Below, piece after piece: positions 1 to 9,724 of a stretch of DNA of 64,000 nt; position 1 is the stretch's first letter, and each line of letters opens with the position of its first letter. The translations under genes were made by a program, and so were the position numbers. Under the pieces are notes generated by a model. It worked only from the letters and a program-made list of their open reading frames with translations, was not told where the DNA came from and made no database searches. This DNA comes from Cryobacterium breve (GTDB lineage: Bacteria; Actinomycetota; Actinomycetes; Actinomycetales; Microbacteriaceae): contig NZ_CP075584.1 of assembly GCF_027594785.1 (NCBI RefSeq), forward strand, positions 2,542,001-2,606,000, read 5' to 3'.

Positions 1-870
1 GTGCGGGCGGATGCCGCGCCCGGGGAAGCGGACGCGCTGCGGAACCGGGACATCCGGGTGTTGCGCCCCGGCAGCGGGCCCGGCGAGCACCTTCGGGTGC
101 GGTTCCGGTCACTGCCGTTGCCGGTCAAGGCCGCGATGCTCTGGCTCGACCCGCTGCGCGACCGCGCCGAGTACAACAGCGTGCTCCACCTCGACGCGTT
201 CGAGGCGGAGAACGACCCGGGTGCACTCCTGGCACGGCTGCGGGAATCGCCGGATCCCGCGCACCAGGCGCTCGCCCTGCGCATCGAGAACCTCGGGGTG
301 CTCGACTGGAACATCTACGCCTTCGACGAGCCCGCGGCGACCGAGATCATCGACGCCCGACCGCACGCGACCGTGCTGGACCTCGGCGGGTTCGAGCACG
401 CGGACGAGCCGCTCGTGACGGCGCTCTCGGTGCTCGAGAACCTCTGGGCGCACCGGGAGGAGCGCCGGCCGGTGCTGCTCGTCATCGACGAGGCGCACAA
501 CCTGTGCTCCCCGGACCAGAACGGACCGCTGCACACCGCGCTGCGGGAACAGATCATCCAGATCGCCGCCGAAGGGCGCAAGTTCGGGCTGTGGTTGTTG
601 CTCTCGACGCAGCGTCCGTCGAAGATCCATCCCGGGATCATCTCGCAGTGCGACAACCTCGCCCTGATGAAGATGAGCTCGCCCGCCGACCTCGCCGAGC
701 TCGCGGCGCTGTTCGGCTACGCCCCGGCCGCGCTGCTGGCGCAGTCCCCGCGATTCCGGCAGGGCGAGGCGCTGTTCGCGGGCGGGTTCGTGCCCGCGCC
801 GAGCCTCGTGCGGGTGCGCGACCGGATCACGGAAGAGGGCGGCATCGACGTGAAGGTGCCGCTGCGCTGA
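1..870 (+). CDS. HerA-like ATP-binding protein, C-terminal part (5' truncated by window edge)
   Basis: The reading frame is open from the first base and ends at a TGA at 868-870, so only the last 289 residues are visible. A Walker B-type stretch LVIDEAH lies at residues 160-166, followed about 40 residues later by LLSTQRPSKI, the sensor-like segment typical of HerA/DUF87-DUF853 hexameric ATPases. The Walker A motif must lie upstream of the window. HerA-like proteins are FtsK-related DNA or protein translocases, often with a nuclease partner; no partner is visible here. It converges with the large membrane protein gene, with only four bases between the stops. Family assignment is fairly sure; the role is not. 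Confidence 0.75.
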   Translation: MRADAAPGEADALRNRDIRVLRPGSGPGEHLRVRFRSLPLPVKAAMLWLDPLRDRAEYNSVLHLDAFEAENDPGALLARLRESPDPAHQALALRIENLGVLDWNIYAFDEPAATEIIDARPHATVLDLGGFEHADEPLVTALSVLENLWAHREERRPVLLVIDEAHNLCSPDQNGPLHTALREQIIQIAAEGRKFGLWLLLSTQRPSKIHPGIISQCDNLALMKMSSPADLAELAALFGYAPAALLAQSPRFRQGEALFAGGFVPAPSLVRVRDRITEEGGIDVKVPLR

Positions 871-874
871 CCCG

Positions 875-3800
875 TCAGCGGAGCGAGGAGATGCCGAGCG
901 CGATCTGCTTGAGATTCCGGATCCGCTGCTCGTAGCGGGCCGCGAGCACGATCAGCAGGGTGCCTCCGATTCCGAGCCACAGCCACCAGGCGACGGCCTC
1001 GTAGGCGAGCGCGATCCATGGCCACAGCTGGGCGAGACCGTGCACGAGCAGCACCACGGCGCCGAGCACGAAGGGCGCCTGCAGCCGCTGCCGCAGGCCG
1101 GCCAGCAGTACGCCGAGTGCGAGCACGCCGAGCCCGACGACCCGCCAGAGCGGGCTCTCGGTCACGTCGAGCAGCAGCGACGGACCGAGCAGCACGAGCA
1201 GTCCCGGCGCAAGCCACGGCCAGCTGCGCGCCGACGGCGTCGCCTCGAGGTGTAGCCAGCCGCTCGTGACGAGCGCGAGGGCGAGCGGCACGCTCACGAT
1301 CTCGATCGGGTGCGGCACGCCGTGGCCATAGCCGGTGAGCACCGCGATTCCGCCGGCGGCGATGGCCAGCCAGGCGACCCAGCGACCTGATCGGCTCGGG
1401 TCGACCTGGAACACCGCGAGGTGCACCGCGGAGAAGGTCCAGGCGAGCAGCACCACGCGGATCGTCGCGAGCGGCTCATAGCCGAGTGCGGCGACTTCGG
1501 CCCCGAGCACGCCGGCCATCGCCAGGACGACGAGACCGTAGCCGAGAGCCGACGTCGAGGCATCCGTCGCCGCCACCTGCTGCGGACTGGTCCACTTCGG
1601 GCCGGGGGTCGCATCGGTGAAGCGGATGCCGTCGCGCGCGTCGCCGTCGACCGGGCCGGCCTGCGGGGGTCGCCTACCGCCGCGGCGAGACCGGCGACGG
1701 TGCCACGGCGGGCCGCGGCCACGAGGGTGAGTCCGGTCGCGGCCACGAGCGCGGCCGCGGGCAGCAGCCAGCCCTCGAGCCGGGAATCCGGCCCGGACGG
1801 GACGGTGTCGAGGAGGGGGCTCACCCGATTCAGGGCGGTGAGCAGCACGGCGACGAGTCCGGCGGAGACGGCCGGCCAGGCCAGCGGACGCCACGCCGGT
1901 ACCGCGGTGAACGCGGCGCCGGCGATCGCGAGCGCGCCGCCGAGGGCGAGCACGAGGATCGGGCGGAGTAGGAACCCGTCCGGTGTGGGCAGGATGATGG
2001 CGCTCGGGAGTATGGCGAGCAGGAGGCCGGCCTGGATCCAGAACCGGGTTGACCGGGCCGCGCCCGGGTCCGCGGCCGTGGCCGGAACGGGGGTGCGGAA
2101 CAGGCCGGCGGCGAGGAGGCGACCGGCGACGATCGCGAGTCCGACTGGAACCGTCACGATCTCGAGCGGAACCGGGACGCCGTGCAGGTACCCGCCGAAC
2201 AGTGCGACGCCCGCGCCGCCGAGGGCTGCCCAGGCGAGAGCGCGGCCCTCGGGGGTGCGGTCCCATCGGATCAGCCCGACGTGCGCCACAGCGCAGGCGA
2301 GGGCGAGCAGCACGACGCGCGGTGCGGCGAGCGGGGTCTCGTCGGGGGCCGCTGCGGCGAGGCTGAGGACCTCGGCGACGGAGCCGAAGGTGACGGCGAC
2401 CGTGAGCAGGCCGTATCCGGTGCGCACGGCGAGCCGGGCGTTTATGGGGGTGTCCCCGGCGCCCGAGACCTCCCGGAGCGTCCGTCGCCCGGAGCGTGCG
2501 CTGAGGATGCCGGCGACCACGAGAACCAGCAGCGCCGGCAGGAGCCAGGCCTCAATGAAGAGCCCTGCGTCCTCGGTGGAGCGGAGTAGTGACACGATCC
2601 GGCCACCGCTCGTCACGAGCAGCCCGAGGGCGCCGCTCGCCGCGGCCGCGGCGAGGTACCCGGAGCGCGGCGGGGTCCAGCGCAGGGCGCAGCCCGCGAG
2701 GAGCAGCACCGCCGAGACGCCGGCGACCGCGAGCGGGCGCGCGAGTGGCCCGGTCCCGGAGACAAGCGCCAGGGGCACGAGCGCGACGAGCAGCCCGGCG
2801 AGGGTGAGCCAACCGGCGACGGGGCTTCCGGCCGTCCGGCGGTCGACCTGTCCGGAAGCGGCGGATGAGCGCGGCCAGCACGAGCAGGACCGCCGCGACG
2901 GGCAGCACGTATGGCTCAAGGGCTTCGGTGCCCGACCGGGAGAGGCCGAGCCAGAGGCCCGCGATTCCGAGGCAGAGGGCGACCCAGCCGAGGTGGCGCC
3001 GCGGGGAGTGCGAGTCGAAGAGCCCGTCGGGAGCGATCGCTGCCAGGAGCGCGGCGAGGCCGGCGAGGAGCAGCGCGACCCAGCCGAGCGGGCGGCCCGT
3101 GGATACCGCGACGATTGTTGCCGGGCCTAGCACGAGGAGTGCGCCGACCTCGAGGGCGAGCCGATCGGAGGGGGCCCGGGACACCGTCCCTGGCGGCGTG
3201 CGGAGCGCGAGCGAACCGAGCGTGAGCGCGAGGGCGCAGCAGAGGATGGCGGCGGCCGGCGCGGCGATGTCGGCGACGGTGGCGGGGGCATCCGCCGCCC
3301 GGAGCACTGCGCCGAACAGCAGGAACAGCACCGGGGCGAGCGCGACGAGCGCGGTGAGGCGCTCGGCGGGCGCGGCGGCGCGGTTGCCGCGGAGGGCGAG
3401 CCAGAGCACGGCGGCTGCCAGCAGTACCGCAGTGTGGATGATGCCCGCGGCCGGCTCGGGCTGCAGCAGGACGACGCGACCGGCGGGGTCGAGGGCCGCG
3501 GCGAGGCTCCCGACGGGCAGGGCAGAAGGCCAGGATCGTGGGGGCGAGCAGGGTCCGGAATGCCCAGCGGCGCTCGGTGGGCTGCACCCAGCGGGGCAGC
3601 GGCACGGCGAAGAAGAGTTGGAGGAGCGCCGTCGCGAGGGTGAGGCCGCGCAGCTGGTCGACGATCAGCACAGTCGCCGGCGGTCGGGCGCCGAGGGTGA
3701 GCGCCCACGGTGCGACGACCGCGGCGAGGAGGGTCAGCAGGAGCGCGCCGGCGAGCAGAGCGCCGCGTCCCTGTGCCCGTCCGCCGCGCGCGTCGTGGTC

Positions 3801-5964
3801 ATCCGGGACAGTGCCGAGCAGACCGCGGGCGACGACGAGCGCGAGGATGCCGGCAGCCGTGCCGATCCACCAGGTGTCCGAGCGCGCCCAGCCGACCAGG
3901 AAACCGAGGGAGACACTCACGATCACAAGCGCGAGCACAATGGAACGGAGGGGCCCGAGCGGCAGGCGGCCGCGCTGGTGGCCGAAGAGTGCGAGCAGGG
4001 CGCCGGCGCCGAGCAGTGCGAAGAGCACGGGGACAAGCCACAACAGGCCCGCGACTGGCGCCGCGAACGGGACCGCGAGTACGAGAGTCGCAGCAAACAA
4101 CGCCGCGACCAGGCTCGCGCGGACGCGCAGCAGCCGCCCGGCTCGCCAGATGACGGCGGTGAGGGCGCCGGCGGCGACGAGAGCGCAGAGCGCCCAGAGG
4201 CTGTTCGGGCCGACCGGGTTGTCCAGCCCGTCGATCCAGGGGAGCAGTGGGTTGACTGTCGTGCCCGGGTCGCTCGCGAAAACGGTCAGGCCACGCACGA
4301 GCGCGACGCCGAGTGGCCACGCGGCGTTGGAGGCCGTCGCGAGGGCGAAATAGCCCGCGGCGAGGGCCGCGGTCAGGGCCGCGACGCGCTCGGCGGTGCG
4401 CCGGGCGCCGGCAGTGCGGTTGGACAGGAACTCCAGGCCGAGCGCGAGGGTGAGCGCGACCAGCAGGGGTGCGGTGACAAGCAGCGGGATGCTGGTGGTG
4501 CGGATCGCAATGATCAGGGCGATCAGGGCTAGCGCGAGCGCCGCGACTGCCGAGCAGAAGCACGCGAAGACGAGAGAGCCCCTGCCCGGGCCGGCCGCGG
4601 TCGGAGGCGGGGCGACGGACTGGACAGCGCCGGACTCCGCTGGTGGGCCGGCCGGGGCCGGAAGCGCCGGGCGCACCCCGAGGATCGTGACCGCGTGCAC
4701 GGCGGCGACGAGTGCGACCGCGCCGAGCAGCCAGAGCGGGGAGAGCTCGCCGCTGGTGTCGACGAAGGGGGCCGTTGCGAGAGCGCCGAGCAACGATACG
4801 ACGGCGAACCCGAACACGATCGCCCGTTCGGGTGCCCGGTCGGCGCCGGGCCAGCGACCGGCCGGCACCGCGGAGTCGTTCGCCGGCGAGGCGCACGTGG
4901 AAGCGGTGGATGAGCGCGCCGACGGATGCCCCGAGGAACGCGAGGTAGACCCGGGTCAGGCCGTCCTGGCCGACCGCCGCGGCGGAGACGAGCAGGCCGA
5001 GCCCGGGCGCGGCGGCCGCGAAGCCGGCGACACTCGCGACCCGCAGCCCGGACACGGCGTGCCAGCCGAGGAACAGCCCGGTGCAGACCAGGAGCGTGAC
5101 CCCCCAGTAGCCATCGGCCGGTGTCGCACCGAGCCCGCAGAGGTCGTTCTGGCGGAGGGACCAGGCGTCGAGCAGCACGAGCACGACCGCGAGGGCGCCG
5201 ATGCCCTCCGCGGTGACCCCGAGGCCGCGCCGCCTGAGCACCGCGGCCGTGACCAGCGCCGCTGCCGTGAATGCCCCGACGATGAGGGAGCGCACGAGGA
5301 GCCCGGCGAAGATCCAGGCCACCGTGAGGAAGAAGATCGCGGCGACGGCCACGAGCGTGACCCCCACCAGGAGCAGCAGGATCTGCACGCTCGACCGTTT
5401 CGGCGGGAGCGAGGGGTCCCGCGGCGCCGGTGCCGGCCGCGGGGGTTCCTGCCGCGGCGGCGTCTGGCTGGGCAGAGACTGGCGCGGCGGCGTGGACAGC
5501 GCGGTCGTGGTCTGGGAGGGCGTCGGCGTCTCGTGCTTGGGTGGAACCGGGACCGATGTCGCGGTCGAAGGCCAGGCCTCGATCGGGACCACGAGGGGAG
5601 TAGTCACCGGCGGTTGGGGGAGCCAGGACAGGGGAGGCGCCGGAGCCGGCGTGGTCGGCGTTCGCTGCACCTGTTGCGCGGCGGCGCGGGCCCGGGCGGC
5701 GTCGAAACGCAGGCGCCCGATCAGCGCGACGCGTCGCTCGAGCAGTGTCGCGGCATCCGTCGATACGGCGAGAAGCTCGGCGGCGACCGGATGCCGCAGG
5801 TCGAGTCCGCACGCCGGGCACCCGTACGGCGCGAGCGGGGTCTGGCAGGCCGGGCACAGGGTCGTGTCGGTCAGGTCGCGAAGCGCACCGGGCCAGAGCA
5901 CCGTGCCCGCGTACTGTGCGAATGGATCGGGTGCGGCTGAATCGCCGCCGGCCGGGTCTGACAT
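875..5964 (-). CDS. Very large SCO7613-like multi-pass membrane protein with N-terminal zinc ribbon (four apparent frameshifts)
   Basis: The N-terminus carries a zinc ribbon with Cys37, Cys40, Cys49 and Cys52 (CPAC and CPAC pairs), then a Pro/Thr/Gln-rich linker, then dozens of hydrophobic segments to the end. This matches the actinobacterial SCO7613 C-terminal-domain membrane protein type, whose function is unknown. The reading frame changes at four places. An extra base lies near 4876 (GGAGTCG), near 3505 (GAGGCTCC) and near 2856 (GGAAGC), and one base is missing in the G5 run at 1665-1669. Correcting these gives exactly 1696 codons over the whole span, which argues for one intact gene of about 1695 residues. 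Transmembrane character continues smoothly across each junction. It is the first gene of its strand here; the hydrolase upstream on the same strand is 243 bp away. Confidence 0.7.
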
Positions 5965-6083
5965 CGTTGCCCCTCGCTAGATGTGGACTGCCCCCACAGG
6001 TTAGCGTGCCGTCGCAGGCACGCGGCGGCCCCCCTTCGGCCTATGGAGAACCGCTCCCGTCTCCTCCCTCGCCCCCTGTCGTT

Positions 6084-6147
6084 CCGCGAGAGCGGAGTTG
6101 TGGCCCCTAAACCAGCGTTTTAAAGGGCCATAACTCCGCCTCGCGGG
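6084..6147. repeat. Intergenic palindrome, family A (variant arms)
   Basis: Both arms begin CCGCGAG and continue with GCGGAGTT then TGGCCC; the left arm has one extra A and there is one G/A difference, giving a stem of about 21 bp around a 20 bp loop. It lies in the gap between the large membrane protein (start 5964) and the hydrolase stop at 6208. The outer sequence is shared with palindromes near 17.1, 25.2, 52.1, 52.2 and 53.3 kb. It could serve as a terminator for the hydrolase transcript, but no U-tract follows. Confidence 0.75.
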
Positions 6148-6207
6148 AGGTCGAGCGAATGCTCGGGGCGGAGCGGGGCGGAGCCGGGCGGAGCGGGGGA
6201 GGACGGG

Positions 6208-7023
6208 CTAGAGGCCGTTGGAGGTGAGCCAGTCCAGGAGCACGCGCTCGAACTCGTCGGGAAGCTCGACGCTCGGCAGGTGGGCCGTGTCGCGGAAGGT
6301 GCAGCCGCTCGCGAAGGGCAGCGTCGACAGCAGGTACTCGTACTGGGCGAGCGCGGGCGTCACGTCGAACTCGCCGACCGTCACGAGAGCGGGAACCTCG
6401 ATGTCGATCACGCGGTTGCTCGCGGGCGGTTCGAGGGGGATCGGGATCGGGTTCTCCTCGGCGTGCACGACGTTGACCCGGTTGAGCGCGTAGGCCGTCG
6501 CCACGAACTCCGGGTCGAGGGACTTCTCGTCCCGTGTCGGACCGATCGCCCACAGAGCAACCTCGAGCCGGGCGAGCCGGTGCCAGTCGCGGTCGTCGAA
6601 GGCCTCATCGAGTTCGTCGAAGCGGGCGTCTTCGAGCTCGGTGAGCTCGACCTCGGGGAAACCGCTCGGGCCGGACCCGATCGTGACGAGCCCGGCGACC
6701 CGGTCCGGGCTCTCGACGGCGATGTCGATCGCGATCGACCCTCCGCGCGAGCAGCCGACGAGGGTCGCGAACGCGATGCCGAGATGGTCGAGCAGCGCGA
6801 CGGCATCCGCCCGGTTGGAGAACGCGACGTTCTCGGTCGAGGTCTGCCCGAAGCCGCGTGCATCGAACCGCACCACGAAATGCCTGGCGGCGAGAGCCGC
6901 GACCTGGGGGTCCCACATGCGCAGGTTCGCGATCCCGGCATGCAGGAGCAGGATCGCCGGCGACGACAGCGCGCCTTCGGTCTCGTAGTAAAGCGACGCA
7001 CCCGGAACGCTGAGATGAGGCAT
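6208..7023 (-). CDS. Alpha/beta-fold hydrolase
   Basis: A 271-residue single-domain protein with the oxyanion-region HAG near residue 28, the nucleophile elbow GCSRGG at 90-95 (Ser92), and a C-terminal DTAHLP that supplies the likely catalytic His. Length and layout fit small cytoplasmic alpha/beta hydrolases such as enol-lactone hydrolases or haloperoxidase-like esterases; the substrate cannot be told. The start at 7023 is chosen because the homologous fold begins at once (MPHLSVPGASLYYE); longer in-frame extensions upstream have no domain character. It is divergent from the AEC transporter, sharing an 82 bp promoter gap. Confidence 0.75.
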   Translation of the reverse strand: MPHLSVPGASLYYETEGALSSPAILLLHAGIANLRMWDPQVAALAARHFVVRFDARGFGQTSTENVAFSNRADAVALLDHLGIAFATLVGCSRGGSIAIDIAVESPDRVAGLVTIGSGPSGFPEVELTELEDARFDELDEAFDDRDWHRLARLEVALWAIGPTRDEKSLDPEFVATAYALNRVNVVHAEENPIPIPLEPPASNRVIDIEVPALVTVGEFDVTPALAQYEYLLSTLPFASGCTFRDTAHLPSVELPDEFERVLLDWLTSNGL

Positions 7024-7105
7024 GCTTCGAGCGTACGGCGGCGGCGTGACCGCTGGCAAGGAATCGGCTGTCGCGACAGCGGAAGTGTCCCCTAATCTGG
7101 GAGTA

Positions 7106-8066
7106 ATGAGCGGCGTCCTGGTCGGGTTCTCCATCATCGGATTCGTGATCCTGGTGGGCTACCTCATCGAGCGTGCCGGGTTCGCCGGCCCGACGGCGGG
7201 GTTCGTGCTCAACCGGGTCGCCTTCTTCGTGGCGATGCCCGCGCTGTTGTTCACCGTGCTGAGCCGCACGGATGTCCGGGTCGTGTTCTCCCGGTTCCTC
7301 CTGACCACCCTGTGCAGCGTGCTGATCGTCGTGGCCCTGTACCTGGTCGCGAGCCGGTTCCTCGGCCGCGGCCGGGGACCGGGCGTGGTGCCGCGCCGGG
7401 ATCGGGTCGCCGAGACGGTGCTCGGTGCGGCGGGCGCCAGTTACGTCAACTCGAACAACATCGGCCTGCCCGTTGCGATCTACGTGCTCGGCAGCGCGCA
7501 CTACGTCGCCCCGGTGCTGCTGCTGCAGTTGCTCCTCTTCGCCCCGATCGTGCTCGGCATCCTGGACGTCACCACGAGCGGGCGCCTCTCGTTCCGGTCG
7601 GTCGCGACCCAGCCGCTCCGGAACCCGATGATCCTCGCATCCCTGTGCGGGCTCATCGTGGCGGTGTTCGGCATCCCGATCCCGGAGGCCGTGTTCGCTC
7701 CCCTCGACATCCTCGGCGGGGCCGGCGTGCCGATGGTCCTCCTCGCGTTCGGCATGTCGCTGCACGGCGACCGGGTGCTTCGGCCGGGGTCGGGCCGGCG
7801 ACAGGTCGTGCTCGCCGCCGTGCTCAAGATCGCCGTGATGCCCGCGGTCGCGTGGGCGCTCGGCCGGTTCGTCTTCGACCTGTCACCCGCGGAGCCTCTT
7901 CGCCGTGGTGAGCGTGGCCGCGTTGCCGACCGCGCAGAACGTCTTCAACTTCGCGGCACGGTACAACCGGGGCACCGTCGTCGCGCGCGACACGGTGCTG
8001 ATCACCACGATCGCCGCTGTGCCGGCGCTGATCGTGGTCGCCGCGTTGCTCGCGCCGGTCGCCTAG
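7106..8066 (+). CDS. AEC-family (auxin efflux carrier-like) transporter with one apparent frameshift
   Basis: An integral membrane protein of about 319 residues with roughly ten hydrophobic segments. The N-terminal half contains the GxxLNRVAFFVAMPALLF-type helix and a SNNIGLPVA segment, both typical of AEC transporters such as malonate/malate carriers. The ATG at 7106 begins directly at the first helix. The span is 3n+1: one extra base in GGAGCCTC at 7891-7898. Reading GGAGCTC instead gives LSPAELFAVVSVAALPTAQN, the expected last two helices, ending at the TAG at 8064-8066. Substrate unknown; probably a small organic acid. Confidence 0.75.
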
Positions 8067-8078
8067 CAGCCCGGGCTG

Positions 8079-8711
8079 CTAGACCCGCGGGCGGCGGTAG
8101 GCGGATGCCGGCGGCCGGGTCAGCCACGGGCGGAGCCACCGCGTGATCCACGGCATCACGAGCAGCGTCATCGTGGGCGCCATCACGAGGGTCGTCATCA
8201 GGATGCGGGGCACGACCGGGAAGCCGCCCCACTCGGGGATCGCGAGCGTGACGAGGAAGGTGAAGACCACGTTGGTCGGGAAGAAGCCGAGGGCGATCGC
8301 GACGGTCTGCTTCCACTGCGAGGGCTGGTAGATGCTCGAGTCGGCGCCCTCCTGCGGGGTGTCGAACCAGCCTTCGATGCCGGTGCGCTTCTGCACGCGG
8401 GCGTCGAGGATGTAGTCCACTCCCTGGGCGAGCCACTCGGCGCGCTCATCGGACCCTTCCCAGGCATCCAGTGAATCGGAGTTGTCGAAACGGTAGAGCA
8501 TGTGCCAGCTGAGCGAGTCCGCGCTCGTGCGCACCCAGCCGGAGCCGAGGAACCCGGGGAACTCGCTCGCGAGGTCCATGCCCTGCTGGGCCCACCGGGT
8601 CGCTTCGGAGATCCGGGTGGGCTGCACGCGGCGCGTGATGGAGACGGTGATGGAATCGGACGGCCCGGCCGCCGCCGGATTGCCGTCGTTCCCCGGCGAT
8701 ACGGAAGACAT
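8079..8711 (-). CDS. ABM-domain protein with C-terminal membrane segments
   Basis: The first about 110 residues look like an antibiotic-biosynthesis-monooxygenase ferredoxin-like fold (SDSITVSITRRVQP, then FPGFLGSGWVR and WHMLYRFD), followed by two hydrophobic helices near the C-terminus. This two-part design is seen in small actinobacterial membrane proteins of unknown function; the ABM part may bind a small molecule or act as a dimer module. The start at 8711 is used; a second in-frame ATG lies at 8735. It shares the strand with the nuclease gene 40 bp upstream, possibly one transcript. Confidence 0.6.
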   Translation of the reverse strand: MSSVSPGNDGNPAAAGPSDSITVSITRRVQPTRISEATRWAQQGMDLASEFPGFLGSGWVRTSADSLSWHMLYRFDNSDSLDAWEGSDERAEWLAQGVDYILDARVQKRTGIEGWFDTPQEGADSSIYQPSQWKQTVAIALGFFPTNVVFTFLVTLAIPEWGGFPVVPRILMTTLVMAPTMTLLVMPWITRWLRPWLTRPPASAYRRPRV

Positions 8712-8751
8712 GCTTCCAGTATCCCCGACGGCCACGTCATTCGGCGAGGGG

Positions 8752-9588
8752 TCAGAAGATCATCGGGCGGTCGTCGTCTTCGTCATCGAGCGTGAGGTCG
8801 ACGACGACGGGCACGTGGTCGCTCGGTGCATCGCCCTTGCGTTCGTTCCGGTGGATGCTCGCGTCCGTGACGAGGCCGGTGAACGCCGGTGAGCCGAGGA
8901 TGAAGTCGATACGGAGGCCCTCGTTGCGCGGGAACCGCAACTGCTTGTAGTCCCAATAGGTGAAACCCTCCGGGACGAGGGGGCGCACCGGGTCGGTCAG
9001 CCCGGCGGCGGCGAAGGCTTCGAAGGCGGCCCGTTCCGGCGGTGAGATGTGCGTCGACACCCCGGGGACCAGCGTCGGATCGCCGACGTCGGAGTCGAGC
9101 GGGGCGACGTTCCAGTCGCCCATCAGTGCGAGAGCGAGATCGGGGTTGGCAGCGAGCTCCTCACGGGTGTGCTCGTCGAGCTTCGCGAGCCAGTCGAGCT
9201 TGTACGCGTAGTGCGGGTCGTCGAGCGCGCGCCCGTTCGGCACGTACAGGCTCCAGAGCCGCAGGTCGTTGACCGTGACCCCGAGCGCACGGGCCTCGAG
9301 CGGCAGCCCGGGGCCCTCCTGGCCCTTGAGGAAGCCGGGCATGCCGGGGAAGCTCGTTGCGACATCCGTCATGGGGTGCCTGCTCGCGAAGGCGACGCCG
9401 TTCCACTGGCTGAGGCCGTGGATGGCGAGCTCGTAGCCGGCCTCCTCGAAGATGTCGGAGGGGAACTGCTCCGGCTTGCACTTGATCTCCTGCATGGCGA
9501 GCACGTCGATGTCCTCGCGCACGAGCCAGTCGACGACGCGGGCGGAGCGGGCTCGGATGGAGTTGACGTTCCAGGTGGCGATGCGCAT
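8752..9588 (-). CDS. xth: Exodeoxyribonuclease III (AP endonuclease family)
   Basis: A 278-residue cytoplasmic repair enzyme of the exonuclease III/AP endonuclease family, which cuts DNA 5' of abasic sites and removes 3' blocking groups. The family motifs are all visible in order: WNVNSIRAR near the start, MQEIK (metal-binding Glu), SLYVPNG, GDWNVAP (Asp/Asn pair) and the C-terminal SDHVPVV (catalytic His). Length is normal. The extreme C-terminus is acidic (DDEDDD). A family C palindrome lies upstream at 9640-9700. Confidence 0.92.
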   Translation of the reverse strand: MRIATWNVNSIRARSARVVDWLVREDIDVLAMQEIKCKPEQFPSDIFEEAGYELAIHGLSQWNGVAFASRHPMTDVATSFPGMPGFLKGQEGPGLPLEARALGVTVNDLRLWSLYVPNGRALDDPHYAYKLDWLAKLDEHTREELAANPDLALALMGDWNVAPLDSDVGDPTLVPGVSTHISPPERAAFEAFAAAGLTDPVRPLVPEGFTYWDYKQLRFPRNEGLRIDFILGSPAFTGLVTDASIHRNERKGDAPSDHVPVVVDLTLDDEDDDRPMIF

Positions 9589-9639
9589 GCGCCCAGCCTA
9601 TTTGACGGATGCCGCAGGTCGCGTTGGCGCGCACCGCCC

Positions 9640-9700
9640 CCTGAGGTGTCGCAGATCGACGTTCGTTGCATGCGGGAACCTCGATCTGCGACACCTCAGG
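9640..9700. repeat. Intergenic palindrome, family C
   Basis: Perfect 20 bp inverted repeat; the left arm starts CCTGAGGTGTCGCAG and the right arm is its exact complement, with a 21 bp loop. It sits between the xth start and the end of the PTS gene, both on the minus strand, so it could terminate the PTS transcript. Related copies are at 11901-11957 and 56358-56415. Confidence 0.85.
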
Positions 9701-9724
9701 GATGAGGGCGCTGGAGTGCCGGCC

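Noticed and set aside
875..5964. Decayed pseudogene
   Set aside because: Corrections at two known error types (GAGC insertion, homopolymer loss) give exactly 1696 codons; hydrophobic pattern is intact at all junctions.
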